Shown one piece after another: positions 33,922 through 47,700 of a stretch of 64,000 nucleotides of DNA. The notes beneath the pieces are model-generated. The model was not told the DNA's origin. It saw only the letters and a list, made by a program, of their open reading frames with translations, and made no database searches. This DNA comes from Salmo trutta (Eukaryota > Chordata > Actinopteri > Salmoniformes > Salmonidae). The position numbers and the translations under genes are program-made. How positions within the stretch are numbered: position 1 is the first letter of the stretch; the number at the start of each line of letters is the position of its first letter. The stretch is taken from assembly GCF_901001165.1 (NCBI RefSeq), contig NW_021822619.1, positions 277,055-341,054 of the forward strand. Reading direction: 5' to 3'.

Positions 33922-36900
33922 GTATGTTGGACTGCTATTTCGCTTATTTCTTCGTTATTACATGTTTGTTAGGCTAATGAAGGAGCATTTCATGTTATTT
34001 TGCAAATATATATTGAATTGAAATGTTTACTGTTCTCTCAACAAAAAAAATACAATATGTGGACATTTTAGTGCGTTTTGCCTGGAGAATAGAAGTTGTC
34101 ACAATGTCTTTAGAATGAATTTACGTCAGTGTACTATAATGTCACCCAGCGCCGTCTATCTGGTCGGGTCAGGCGTCACCTGTTCACACGCTGCTCAGCG
34201 CCCTGTGCTCCGGAAGATGGGCAGCGGGGAAAGTCGCCCTGGCAAGGTGTCTCTCTGCGGAGGTATTGAATAAAATAGACCTTTGCATAATAAGTAGATA
34301 CAATTTAATACTGAATTGTTTGAAATGCGTTATTTTCATCAGTAGCCTAACTTGCTATGTTGGGGAAAGAAAGAAAGAGCCGGTCTGTCACAGAACGCAC
34401 AGTATAAGTCTGTCTGCACCGTTTTGAGGTAGCGTGAACCAACCGTGGACCGGAGCTGCAAGGTGCGCCAGTAGCGCAGTAGCTACGTGTCTCACGCACG
34501 TACCGTTCCATTTTGCAGGTTATTGGACAGCATATGCTAGGCTATAGGCTATAAACAGTATAAAGTGGATGACAGCTATCCTGTCTGTCATTATTGTCTG
34601 TGTGTGGCCTGATTGGCACCGTATTCACCATGTAGTGCACTACTTTAGACCAGGGCCATTTGATTTGCAGCCCCCAGTCAGTGGTCAGTCAGGAATGAGC
34701 GGTGGACATTCTTGTAACATCCTTAGCCAACCGGAGACGCCAGTAAATAACAGTGAGCTTACAGAATGCGTCACAGCTGAATGCGTCACAGCTGAAATAA
34801 GGCTTGAGTTACAGGGTTGTGTCCTAAATGGCCTCCATATTCCCTATGTAGTGTACTTATGACCAGGGCCCGTGCTCAAAAGTAGTGCACAAGAATAGGA
34901 TGCCTTTTTGGATGCATCTACAGTAGCAGTGTTACAGCTGTATTAGAGGGCCATCTACAGTAGCAGTGTCACTAGCTGTATTAGAGGGCCATCTACAGTA
35001 GCAGTGTTACTAGCTGTATTAGAGGGCCATCTACAGTAGCAGTGTCACTAGCTGTATTAGAGGGCCATCTACAGTAGCAGTGTTACTAGCTGTATTAGAG
35101 GGCCATCTACAGTAGCAGTGTTACAGCTGTATTAGAGGGCCATCTACAGTAGCAGTGTCACTAGCTGTATTAGAGGGCCATCTACAGTAGCAGTGTTACT
35201 AGCTGTATTAGAGGGCCATCTACAGTAGCAGTGTCACTAGCTGTATTAGAGGGCCATCTACAGTAGCAGTGTTACTAGCTGTATTAGAGGGCCATCTACA
35301 GTAGCAGTGTTACAGCTGTATTAGAGGGCCATCTACAGTAGCAGTGTCACTAGCTGTATTAGAGGGCCATCTACAGTAGCAGTGTTACTAGCTGTATTAG
35401 AGGGCCATCTACAGTAGCAGTGTTACAGCTGTATTAGAGGGCCATCTACAGTAGCAGTGTCACTAGCTGTATTAGAGGGCCATCTACAGTAGCAGTGTTA
35501 CAGCTGTATTAGAGGGCCATCTACAGTAGCAGTGTTACAGCTGTATTAGAGGGCCATCTACAGTAGCAGTGTTACAGCTGCATTAGAGGGCCATCTACAG
35601 TAGCAGTGGTACAGCTGTATTAGAGGGCCATCTACAGTAGCAGTGTTACAGCTGTATTAGAGGGCCATCTACAGTAGCAGTGTTACTAGCTGTATTAGAG
35701 GGCCATCTACAGTAGCAGTGTTACAGCTGTATTAGAGGGCCATCTACAGTAGCAGTGTTACAGCTGTATTAGAGGGCCATCTACAGTAGCAGTGTTACTA
35801 GCTGTATTAGAGGGCCATCTACAGTAGCAGTGTTACTAGCTGTATTAGAGGGCCAGCTACAGTAGCAGTGTTACTAGCTGTATTAGAGGGCCATCTACAG
35901 TAGCAGCGGTACAGCTGTATTAGAGGGCCATCTACAGTAGCAGTGTTACAGCTGTATTAGAGGGCCATCTACAGTAGCAGTGTTACAGCTGTATTAGAGG
36001 GCCATCTACAGTAGCAGCGGTACAGCTGTATTAGAGGGCCATCTACAGTAGCAGTGTTACAGCTGTATTAGAGGGCCATCTACAGTAGCAGTGTTACAGC
36101 TGTATTAGAGGGCCATCTACAGTAGCAGTGTCACTAGCTGTATTAGAGGGCCATCTACAGTAGCAGTGTTACTAGCTGTATTAGAGGGCCATCTACAGTA
36201 GCAGTGTTACAGCTGTATTAGAGGGCCATCTACAGTAGCAGTGTCACTAGCTGTATTAGAGGGCCATCTACAGTAGCAGTGTTACAGCTGTATTAGAGGG
36301 CCATCTACAGTAGCAGTGTTACAGCTGTATTAGAGGGCCATCTACAGTAGCAGTGTTACAGCTGCATTAGAGGGCCATCTACAGTAGCAGTGGTACAGCT
36401 GTATTAGAGGGCCATCTACAGTAGCAGTGTTACAGCTGTATTAGAGGGCCATCTACAGTAGCAGTGTTACTAGCTGTATTAGAGGGCCATCTACAGTAGC
36501 AGTGTTACAGCTGTATTAGAGGGCCATCTACAGTAGCAGTGTTACAGCTGTATTAGAGGGCCATCTACAGTAGCGGTGTTACTAGCTGTATTAGAGGGCC
36601 ATCTACAGTAGCAGTGTTACTAGCTGTATTAGAGGGCCAGCTACAGTAGCAGTGTTACTAGCTGTATTAGAGGGCCATCTACAGTAGCAGCGGTACAGCT
36701 GTATTAGAGGGCCATCTACAGTAGCAGTGTTACAGCTGTATTAGAGGGCCATCTACAGTAGCAGTGTTACAGCTGTATTAGAGGGCCATCTACAGTAGCA
36801 GCGGTACAGCTGTATTAGAGGGCCATCTACAGTAGCAGTGTTACAGCTGTATTAGAGGGCCATCTACAGTAGCAGTGGTACAGCTGTATTAGAGGGCCAT

Positions 36901-39900
36901 CTACAGTAGCAGTGTTACTAGCTGTATTAGAGGGCCATCTACAGTAGCAGTGTTACAGCTGTATTAGAGGGCCATCTACAGTAGCAGTGTTACTAGCTGT
37001 ATTAGAGGGCCATCTACAGTAGCAGTGTTACTAGCTGTATTAGAGGGCCATCTACAGTAGCAGTGTTACTAGCTGTATTAGAGGGCCATCTACAGTAGCA
37101 GTGTTACAGCTGTATTAGAGGGCCATCTACAGTAGCAGTGTTACAGCTGTATTAGAGGGCCATCTACAGTAGCAGTGTTACAGCTGTATTAGAGGGCCAT
37201 CTACAGTAGCAGTGTTACAGCTGTATTAGAGGGCCATCTACAGTAGCAGTGTTTCTCTGACCCAGAGACCCCTAGTCAGCTGTAGTCTGGCTATGATTGT
37301 ACTGTACTGTATGTACCTGTTCAAGTGTGTCATCCAATTAGGTGCTTTTTATCACCAGCTGTTGACAAAGTATTGACACTACTATATGTTAAATAAAGGT
37401 TAAATAAAATCAATCAATAAATACATATGAACTGTAGAACCACCAGAGACCCCTAGTCAGACCCCAGCAAGAGAGACCACTAGACTCCTAGTAAGACCCC
37501 AGCAAGAGAGACCACCAGACCCCTAGTAAGACCCCAGCAAGAGAGACCACTAGACCCCTAGTAAGACCCCAGCAAGAGAGACCACCAGAGACCCCTAGTA
37601 AGACCCCAGCAAGAGAGACCACTAGACCCCTAGTAAGACCCCAGCAAGAGAGACCACCAGAGACCCCTAGTAAGACCCCAGCAAGAGAGACCACTAGACC
37701 CCTAGTAAGACCCCAGCAAGAGAGACCACTAGACCCCTAGTAAGACCCCAGCAAGAGAGACCACTAGAACCCCTAGTAAGACCCCAGCAAGAGAGACCAC
37801 CAGAGACCCCTAGTAAGACCCCAGCAAGAGAGACCACTAGACCCCTAGTAAGACCCCAGCAAGAGAGACCACTAGACCCCTAGTCAGACCCCAGCAAGAG
37901 AGACCACTAGAGCCCTAGTAAGACCCCAGGAAGAGAGACCACGAGACCCCTAGTAAGACCCCAGGAAGAGAGACCACTAGACCCCTAGTAAGACCCCAGC
38001 AAGAGAGACCACTAGACCCCTAGTCAGACCCCTGCAAGAGAGACCACTAGACCCCTAGTAAGACCCCAGGAAGAGAGACCACTAGACCCCTAGTAAGACC
38101 CCAGGAAGAGAGACCACTAGACCCCTAGTAAGACCCCAGCAAGAGAGACCACTAGAACCATGAACTGACCTGTTATCTCCATCTAACCCTCTATCTGACC
38201 ATCAGACCTCTAGTATCGACATTACTGTCTGTTATCTCCTACCCCCAGATACCTCTAGTATTGACATTACTGTCTGTTATCTCCTACCCACAGATACATA
38301 CCTCTAGTATTGACTTTACTGTCTGTTATCTCCTACCCCCAGATACCTCTAGTAAGGCCTCAGAGAGCCCTGCGGAGCCCAAGGGGAAGAGGCCCCCAGT
38401 GCTTGTGGACGGGGTGACTCTGAACGGCCCCACGCTGGACATCCGGGAAGCAGAGAGCTTCCTCAGAGAAGCCATGCCCATCGTCATGGAGGAGGCCGTC
38501 TGGAAGGCTACTGACGTCAAGGAGAAGGTAAACATCTCTTTTCCAATTCTTTCTCACACCATGCACTTCCAGTCCCAGGATGCATAAAGGAAAATGAGAT
38601 CTGTTGTAAAGTATACCAGAATGCTGGAGTTTATTTTTCAACCAATAGGAAATGGACCTGTATAAGAATTTATCAGGTAAATTGCTACCCAGACTATTTG
38701 CATTGACCCCCCCCCCCCCCCCTTTTTTTTTTTACATTGCTGGTAGTCGGTGTTTATTATCGATGCATAGTCACTTTACCCCTACCGACATGTATATATT
38801 ACCTTATTTACCTCGACTAACCTATACCCCCGCACATTGGCTCGGTAACGTACCTCCTGTACATAGCCTCTTTATTGTTATTTTATTGTGTTACTTTATT
38901 ATTATAATTTTTTAAACTTTAGTTTACTTAGTAAATATTTTCTTAACTCTTATTTTTCTTAAAACTGCATTGTTGGTTAAAGGACCCTTTTTTTCAATTT
39001 TCGCGTAAAATGACAAACCCAAATCTAACTGCCTGTAGCTCAGGCCCTGAAGCAAGGATATGCATATTATTGGTACCATTTGAAAGGAAACACTTTGAAG
39101 TTTGTGGAAATGTGAAATGAATGTAGGAGAATATAACACATTAGATCTGGTAAAAGATAATACAAAGAAAAAAACATGAATTTTTTGTTCCATCATCTTT
39201 GAAATGCAAGAGAAAGGCCATGATCTGACTTAGGACTCCAGGTGCAATTTAGATTTTGGCCACTAGATGGCAGCAGTGTATGTGCAAAGTTTTAGACTGA
39301 TCCATTGAACCATTGCATTTCTGGTCAAAATGTTGTATCAAGTCTGCCCAAATGTCAATATATATATTTTCAAGTTCATAACTGTGCACTCTCCACAAAC
39401 AATAGCATGGTATGTTTTCACTGTAATAGCTACTGTACAATTAGATTCGATTTGATTGATATACAGTACATGTTCTTTATGGATGGTGAATAGGCCTAGG
39501 TAGTTTGTTTGACGTCAAGGATAAGGTAAACAAACATCTAGTGGAGGGGACAGTCTGAAATGGCACCATTTTCACTATATAACTTGAAGGGTGTTTATCA
39601 ATATGCATACTACCTACCGCACTCCATACTCTCACGCTCTGAGTGCATTCTCAGAGTACGTTCTTGTGAGGACGAGAGTGTGGAAAACACATAAAACATT
39701 ACACTTGAGAAGCACTCCCCCTTACTGTATTACCTCACGCTGTACCTCCTCATTCACTGACCCTTCTTCCAGACAGGACAATGGCAACAATAGAGACCAA
39801 ACAAGAAATACACAAAGCAAAACGTTTTAGGTGTCAAGTCTTTGTGGGTAGCTAGCTAGCTAACAATTCTCTGTGGCTAGCTAACAGTAGTAGCAAGACA

Positions 39901-42900
39901 GTTAGCCCTTTTGACTTACTATGGGCTTGCGATTTACACACACTACAGTGGGTATTGTAGGCAGGTAAACATGCCAAAATAAAATAAAACAAGATAAAAC
40001 AAGATAAAATATTGTAGTCAGCCAACATATGAGATGTGAATAGGTAACATTTCATTCCGAAGTCGGAGAGTATTTTCTCTGGATTCAGCTCAGTTAATGT
40101 CATTTTTAACACGGTTGCATCGTATTTCTGTGCATACTTTCCGTTGCAGCTTGTATCCATGCATGCTTCAGAGTATGTACAAACGGAGTACGTATTCGAG
40201 AAGTGCCCTCCGTGCTCCGTTTTGCAAACTATGATTTGGACTCATACCCCCACCGTCCCGTGCTCTAATTTGCGTGCTCGGAGCACGGTAGTATGCATTT
40301 TGAGAAACACCCAAAGTCTATTTCCTTCTCTCCCGTATAACAGGTGTGTGAGTGGCGCTCTCCGGAGCAGCTGAAGGACCTATTAGACCTAGAGCTGAGG
40401 GAAGGAGGCGAGGCACATCCCCAGATACTGCAGCGCTGTCGGGATGCCATCCGATACAGTGTCAAGACCGGTAAGAACCCAGCTCAACCCTGATTTAAAA
40501 TCTGAACCCCAGACCTCAGCCAAACCCTGACCCAACCCCCCCCCCTTAAACCTCCCGGCCCCTGATATCTGAGCTCCCTTGACCCCCACCTAGCCTGGTC
40601 CAGCCAGACCACAAATGTAAAACCCCTGTCAACCAGCTCTGTCAAACAACTAACCTTCAAACTAAAGCTCCCCAGTTAGCATTAGGGTAGGGTTAAAGTT
40701 AGCTAACATTAGGGTAGGGTTAAAGTTAGCTAACATTAGGGTAGGGTTAAAGTTAGCTAACATTAGGGTAGGGTTAAAGTTAGCTAACATTAGGTTAGGG
40801 TTAAAGTTAGCTAACATTAGGGTAGGGTTAAAGTTAGCTAACATTAGGTTAGGGTTAAAGTTAGCTAACATTAGGGTAGGGTTAAAGTTAGCTAACATTA
40901 GGGTAGGGTTAAAGATAGCTAACATTAGGGTAGGGTTAAAGTTAGCTACCATTAGGTTAGGGTTAAAGTTAGCTAACATTAGGTTAGGGTTAAAGTTAGC
41001 TACCATTAGGTTAGGGTTAAAGTTAGCTAACATTAGGGTAGGGTTAAAGTTAGCTAACATTAGGATAGGGTTAAAGTTAGCTAACATTAGGGTAGGGTTA
41101 AAGTTAGCTAACATTAGGTTAGGGTTAAAGTTAGCTAACATTAGGGTAGGGTTAAAGTTAGCTAACATTAGGGTAGGGTTAAAGATAGCTAACATTAGGG
41201 TAGGGTTAAAGTTAGCTACCATTAGGTTAGGGTTAAAGTTAGCTAACATTAGGTTAGGGTTAAAGTTAGCTACCATTAGGTTAGGGTTAAAGTTAGCTAA
41301 CATTAGGGTAGGGTTAAAGTTAGCTAACATTAGGATAGGGTTAAAGTTAGCTAACATTAGGGTAGGGTTAAAGATAGCTAACATTAGGTTAGGGTTAAAG
41401 TTAGCTAACATTAGGGTAGGGTTAAAGTTAGCTAACATTAGGTTAGGGTTAAAGTTAGCTACCGTTAGGTTAGGGTTAAAGTTAGCTAACATTAGGGTAG
41501 GGTTAAAGATAGCTAACATTAGGGTAGGGTTAAAGTTAGCTAACATTAGGTTAGGGTTAAAGTTAGATAACATTAGGTTAGGGTTAAAGTTAGCTAACAT
41601 TAGGTTAGGGTTAAAGTTAGCTAACATTAGGTTAGGGTTAAAGTTAGCTAACATTAGGTTAGGGTTAAAGTTAGCTAACATTAGGTTAGGGTTAAAGTTA
41701 GCTAACATTAGGGTAGGGTTAAAGTTAGCTAACATTAGGTTAGGGTTAAAGTTAGCGGCCATTAGGTTAGGGTTAAAGTTAGCGACCATTAGGGTAGGGT
41801 TAAAGTTAGCTAACATTAGGTTAGGGTTAAAGTTAGCTAACATTAGGTTAGGGTTAAAGTTAGCTAACATTAGGTTAGGGTTAAAGTTAGCTAACATTAG
41901 GGTAGGGTTAAAGTTAGCTAACATTAGGGTAGGGTTAAAGTTAGCTATCATTAGGGTAGGGTTAAAGTTAGCTAACATTAGGTTAGGGTTAAAGATAGCT
42001 AACATTAGGGTAGGGTTAAAGTTAGCTAACATTAGGGTAGGGTTAAAGTTAGCTAACATTAGGGTAGGGTTAAAGTTAGCTAACATTAGGGTAGGGTTAA
42101 AGTTAGCTAACATTAGGTTATGGTTAGAGTTAGCTAACATTAGGGTAGGGTTAAAGTTAGCTAACATTAGGTTATGGTTAGAGTTAGCTAACATTAGGGT
42201 AGGGTTAAAGTTAGCTAACATTAGGGTAGGGTTAAAGATAACTAACATTAGCTTAGGGTTAAAGTTAGCTAACGCTAGGGTAGGGTTATTGTACTAAATG
42301 CCATATTTTTAGCCGACCCTTACAGTCATACATTTTACATATGGGTGGCCCTGGGAATAGAACCCACAATCCTGGTGTTGGAAAGCACCATGCTCTACCA
42401 ACTGTACTCAAACTAGATACACTAACCCATCCCTATCCAACCCAGGCTGTAAATCATCAAGCTAGCAACAGTAGCTCCTCCCAGTCCCTTAACCCTCCCA
42501 GTCTCTTAACCCTCCCAGCCCCTTAACCCTCCCAGCCTCTTAACCCTCCCAGCCTCTTAACCCTCCCAGTCTCTTAACCCTCCCAGGCTCTTAACCCTCC
42601 CAGCCTCTTAACCCTCCCAGCCTCTTAACCCTCCCAGCCTCTTAACCCTCCCAGCCTCTTAACCCTCCCAGCCCCTTAACCCTCCCAGCCCCTTAACCCT
42701 CCCAGCCTCTTAACCCTCCCAGTCTCTTAACCCTCCCAGCCTCTTAACCCTTCCAGCCTCTTAACCCTCCCAGCCTCTCCCAGCCCCTTAACCCTCCCAG
42801 CCCCTTAACCCTCCCAGCCTCTTAACCCTCCCAGCCTCTTAACCCTCCCAGCCTCTCCCAGCCTCTCCCAGCCTCTTAACCCTCCCAGCCTCTTAACCCT

Positions 42901-44634
42901 CCCAGCCCCTTAACCCTCCCAGCCTCTTAACCCTCCCAGCCCCTTAACCCTCCCAGCCTCTTAACCCTCCCAGCCTCTTAACCCTCCCAGCCTCTTAACC
43001 CTCCCAGCCTCCCAGCCTCTTAACCCTCCCAGCCTCTTAACCCTCCCAGCCTCCCAGCCTCTTAACCCTCCCAGCCTCTTCACCCTCCCAGCCTCCCAGC
43101 CTCTTCACCCTCCCAGCCTCTTCACCCTCCCAGCCTCCCAGCCTCTTAACCCTCTCAGCCCCTGACATCTGAGCTGCTGTGTCCTGCACCTAGCCTGGTC
43201 CAGCCAGACCCCAAAACATGATGTAGTTTATATAGAAACATTGACACAGGAAACAGGGCAAGCTGGCACACTCCTCGTCTCACGTATCAATGTATGTGTC
43301 AGGAATAGCAGTCTGTCTGGAATAGACTGAGAAATGTTCCTTAGTGCCAGTGGATGCAGCAGAGTGCAAGTTAAGCACCTCTGTTTACACATGTGACCAA
43401 TAGGAGTTTGAATCCCAGGTTCTGCTGTGAATCCACAAGACTTTGCTAGCCTGTCGAGCTAAAGCCTTTACAGATGTAGGATCTTAATTTGATCACTCTT
43501 TTGTTGCTGAGAATCTTCCTCCTTCCTGAATCTTCATGATTTACATAAATTCAGTGAAAACCCACACTAACAAACAATTATATTAACAGTATTCCACTTT
43601 TCTTGAAGCTAATAGCCTAACCACTGATTAAATCCTGTTGCTGAAGGCATATTTTGCTGCGACAATACTGGTCAAATTAATATCTGTCAACTGTAGGTTC
43701 TGATTTGGGTTGCAAAATTACGGTAACTTTCCCAGCTTTTCCAGAAATCCTGTTCGGAGTATCTGGAGTTCTTGCTTATTCTCTCCTGATCCTGGAAAAC
43801 CTGGAAACATAGTTGTGATTGAATCAAACCTTGTGTGTTTGTATATGCAGGACATCCTCTCTTCTTCAACCAGCTCTATGCAGGCATGGACCCTTATTCA
43901 CTAGTGGGCCGATTCATCACAGAAGCTATCAACCCCAGTCTGTGAGTATTACATCGTACCATCTCATATGATCCGAGTGGTCTGTCACCATGTATTCATA
44001 CTCAGTGTATAACTGTGCCTGACAAGGGATGTGGGATTTTATGATTACTGAAATTATATCAATGACAACTATTCTGCTATTCATTTCAGAAGTGTCTGTA
44101 GCTCGTTCTTGATGATTGATTGGATAGTATGTAGCTCAGGTGAGAGCAGGTGAATCATTGACTGGACATGTTGTTTGTCTTGGCAGGTACACATACGAGG
44201 TGGCTCCAGTGTTCCTGCTGACAGAGGAGGCCGTCCTAAAGAAGATGATTGAGATCATTGGATGGCAGGATGGAGGGGACGGCATCTTCAGCCCAGGTAT
44301 GGAAACCACACAGACTGACATCTTCCTCTCCTTCTTCATCATCTTATTCTCCTTCATCTTCATCTTCTTCTTCATCATCTTCTTCATTTTCTTCTTTATC
44401 CTTCATCTTCTTCATCATCTTCTTACTGTGATTGAGAGATTGTCTCTGTGTTCTGCAGGTGGCTCTGTGTCCAACATGTATGCTGTGAACGTGGCCAGGT
44501 ACCACCACTGTCCTGATGTGAAGGTGCTGGGCCTGTCCGCCTTGCCTAGACTGGTCATGTTTACATCTCAGGAGGTAAACACACACACACACACACACAC
44601 ACAGGGCAGGCCAACGCCTGTTATTGTTTTAACA

Positions 44635-44729
<95 letters not shown>

Positions 44730-47700
44730 CCAACACCATACAAAGCGAACATTATGCAGCAGCCCTATGTTCAGGGTAACAGTTTGATAATACCAGGGGG
44801 TGTGAGTGTACATGGTGTGGACCAGCCCTATGCTCAGGGTAACAGTTTGATAATACCAGGGGGTGTGAGTGTACATGGTGTGGACCAGCCCTATGCTCAG
44901 GGTAACAGTTTGATAATATCAGGGGGTGTGAGTGTACATGATGTGGACCAGCCCTATGCTCAGGGTAACAGTTTGATAATACCAGGGGGTGTGAGTGTAC
45001 ATGGTGTGGACCAGCCCTATGCTCAGGGTAACAGTTTGATAATACCAGGGGGTGTGAGTGTACATGGTGTGGACCAGCCCTATGCTCAGGGTAACAGTTT
45101 GATAATACCAGGGGGTGTGAGTGTACATGGTGTGGACCAGCCCTATGCTCAGGGTAACAGTTTGATAATACCAGGGGGTGTGAGTGTACATGGTGTGGAC
45201 CAGCCCTATGCTCAGGGTAACAGTTTGATAATACCAGGGGGTGTGAGTGTACATGGTGTGGACCAGCCCTATGCTCAGGGTAACAGTTTGATAATACCAG
45301 GGGGTGTGAGTGTACATGGTGTGGACCAGCCCTATGCTCACGGTAACAGTTTGATAATACCAGGGGGTGTGAGTGTACATGGTGTGGACCAGCCCTATGC
45401 TCAGGGTAACAGTTTGATAATACCAGGGGGTGTGAGTGTACATGGTGTGGACCAGCCCTATGCTCAGGGTAACAGTTTGATAATACCAGGGGGTGTGAGT
45501 GTACATGGTGTGGACCAGCCCTATGCTCAGGGTAACAGTTTGATAATATCAGGGGGTGTGAGTGTACATGGTGTGGACCAGCCCTATGCTCAGGGTAACA
45601 GTTTGATAATACCAGGGGGTGTGAGTGTACATGATGTGGACCAGCCCTATGCTCAGGGTAACAGTTTGATAATACCAGGGGGTGTGAGTGTACATGGTGT
45701 GGACCAGCCCTATGCTCAGGGTAACAGTTTGATCATATCAGGGGGTGTGAGTGTACATGGTGTGGACCAGCCTATGCTCAGGGTAACAGTTTGATAATAC
45801 CAGGGGGTGTGAGTGTACATGGTGTGGACCAGCACCAGTTAGTACCTTTTCAAAGAGCGTCTGAAAAGAGTCAATACACCTACTTAATACATCTGTCAAA
45901 TGATTCCAGTCAGCAGCACTACCCAGTCCCAGGCTGGTCCGTATCAGGAGTGTGGAGGTGGGATATCACATCATAGTGGGTGTCACACAGCTATCAGGGA
46001 GTTGCTCAGTTCTTTATGATAACATATCACAACAAGCACACAGCTATCAGGGAGTTTCTCAATTCGGGCTGTTGCTCTGAAAGATATTGACAAAATGGTT
46101 TTATAATCCCTGTGTGTGTGTGTGTGTGTAGTACTATAAACACCATATGTATTACAATCCCTGTCTGTATAGCACCTTATTGTGGATCCTGTCTAGATTG
46201 GTCATTAATATAGCACCTTATTGTGGATCCTGTCTAGACTGGTCATTAATATAGCACCTTATTGTGGATCCTGTCCAGACTGGTCATTAATATAGCACCT
46301 TATTGTGGATCCTGTCTAGACTGGTCATTAATATAGCACCTTATTGTGGATCCTGTCCAGACTGGTCATTAATATAGCACCTTATTGTGGATCCTGTCTA
46401 GACTGGTCATTAATATAGCACCTTATTGTGGATCCTGTCTAGACTGGTCATTAATATAGCACCTTATTGTGGATCCTGTCCAGACTGGTCATTAATATAG
46501 GACCTTATTGTGGATCCTGTCTAGACTGGTCATTAATATAGCACCTTATTGTGGATCCTGTCCAGACTGGTCATTAATATAGCACCTTATTGTGGATCCT
46601 GTCTAGACTGGTCATTAATATAGCACCTTATTGTGGATCCTGTCTAGACTGGTCATTAATATAGCACCTTATTGTGGATCCTGTCCAGACTGGTCATTAA
46701 TATAGGACCTTATTGTGGATCCTGTCTAGACTGGTCATTAATATAGCACCTTATTGTGGATCCTGTCCAGACTGGTCATTAATATAGCACCTTATTGTGG
46801 ATCCTGTCTAGGCTGGTCATTAATATAGCACCTTATTGTGGATCCTGTCTAGACTGGTCATTAATATAGCACCTTATTGTGGATCCTGTCCAGACTGGTC
46901 ATTAATATAGCACCTTATTGTGGATCCTGTCTAGACTGGTCATTAATATAGCACCTTATTGTAGATCCTGTCCAGACTGGTCATTAATATAGCACCTTAT
47001 TGTGGATCCTGTCCAGACTGGTCATTAATATAGCACCTTATTGTGGATCCTGTCCAGACTGGTCATTTTGTTGATTAACCAGTTCTCCCTCAGTGACACT
47101 TTTCTCTCTTTGTTCTTTTCAGTGTCATTACTCTGTTTCCAAAGCAGCAGCTTTCCTGGGAATTGGCACCAACAATGTTTATGTGATCCCGTCAGATAAG
47201 AGGTATGCTGGTTACTGCTGGTTACTGCTGGTTACTGGTGGTTACTGCTGGTTACTGCTGGTTACTGCTGGTTACTGCTGGTTACTGCTACAGTTACACG
47301 GTTACTGCTGGTTACTGCTAGTTACTGCTGGTTACTGCTGGTTACTGCTGGTTACTGCTACATTTACATGGTTACTGCTGGTTACTGCTGGTTACTGCTG
47401 GTTACTGCTGGTTACTGCTGGTTACTGCTACAGTTACACGGTTACTGCTGGTTACTGCTAGTTACTGCTGGTTACTGCTGGTTACTGCTACAGTTACACG
47501 GTTACTGCTGGTTACTGCTAGTTACTGCTGGTTACTGCTGGTTACTGCTGGTTACTGCTACAGTTACATGGTTACTGCTGGTTACTGCTGGTTACTGCTG
47601 GTTACTGCTACATTTACATGGTTACTGCTGGTTACTGCTGGTTACTGCTACAGTTACACGGTTACTGCTGGTTACTGCTGGTTACTGCTACATTTACATG

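Noticed and set aside
40662..42248. 528-codon minus-strand ORF rich in LMLANFNPTLM repeats
   Set aside because: Pure translation of a 27-bp intronic tandem array; no start context, no domain, and it lies antisense inside a gadl1 intron.
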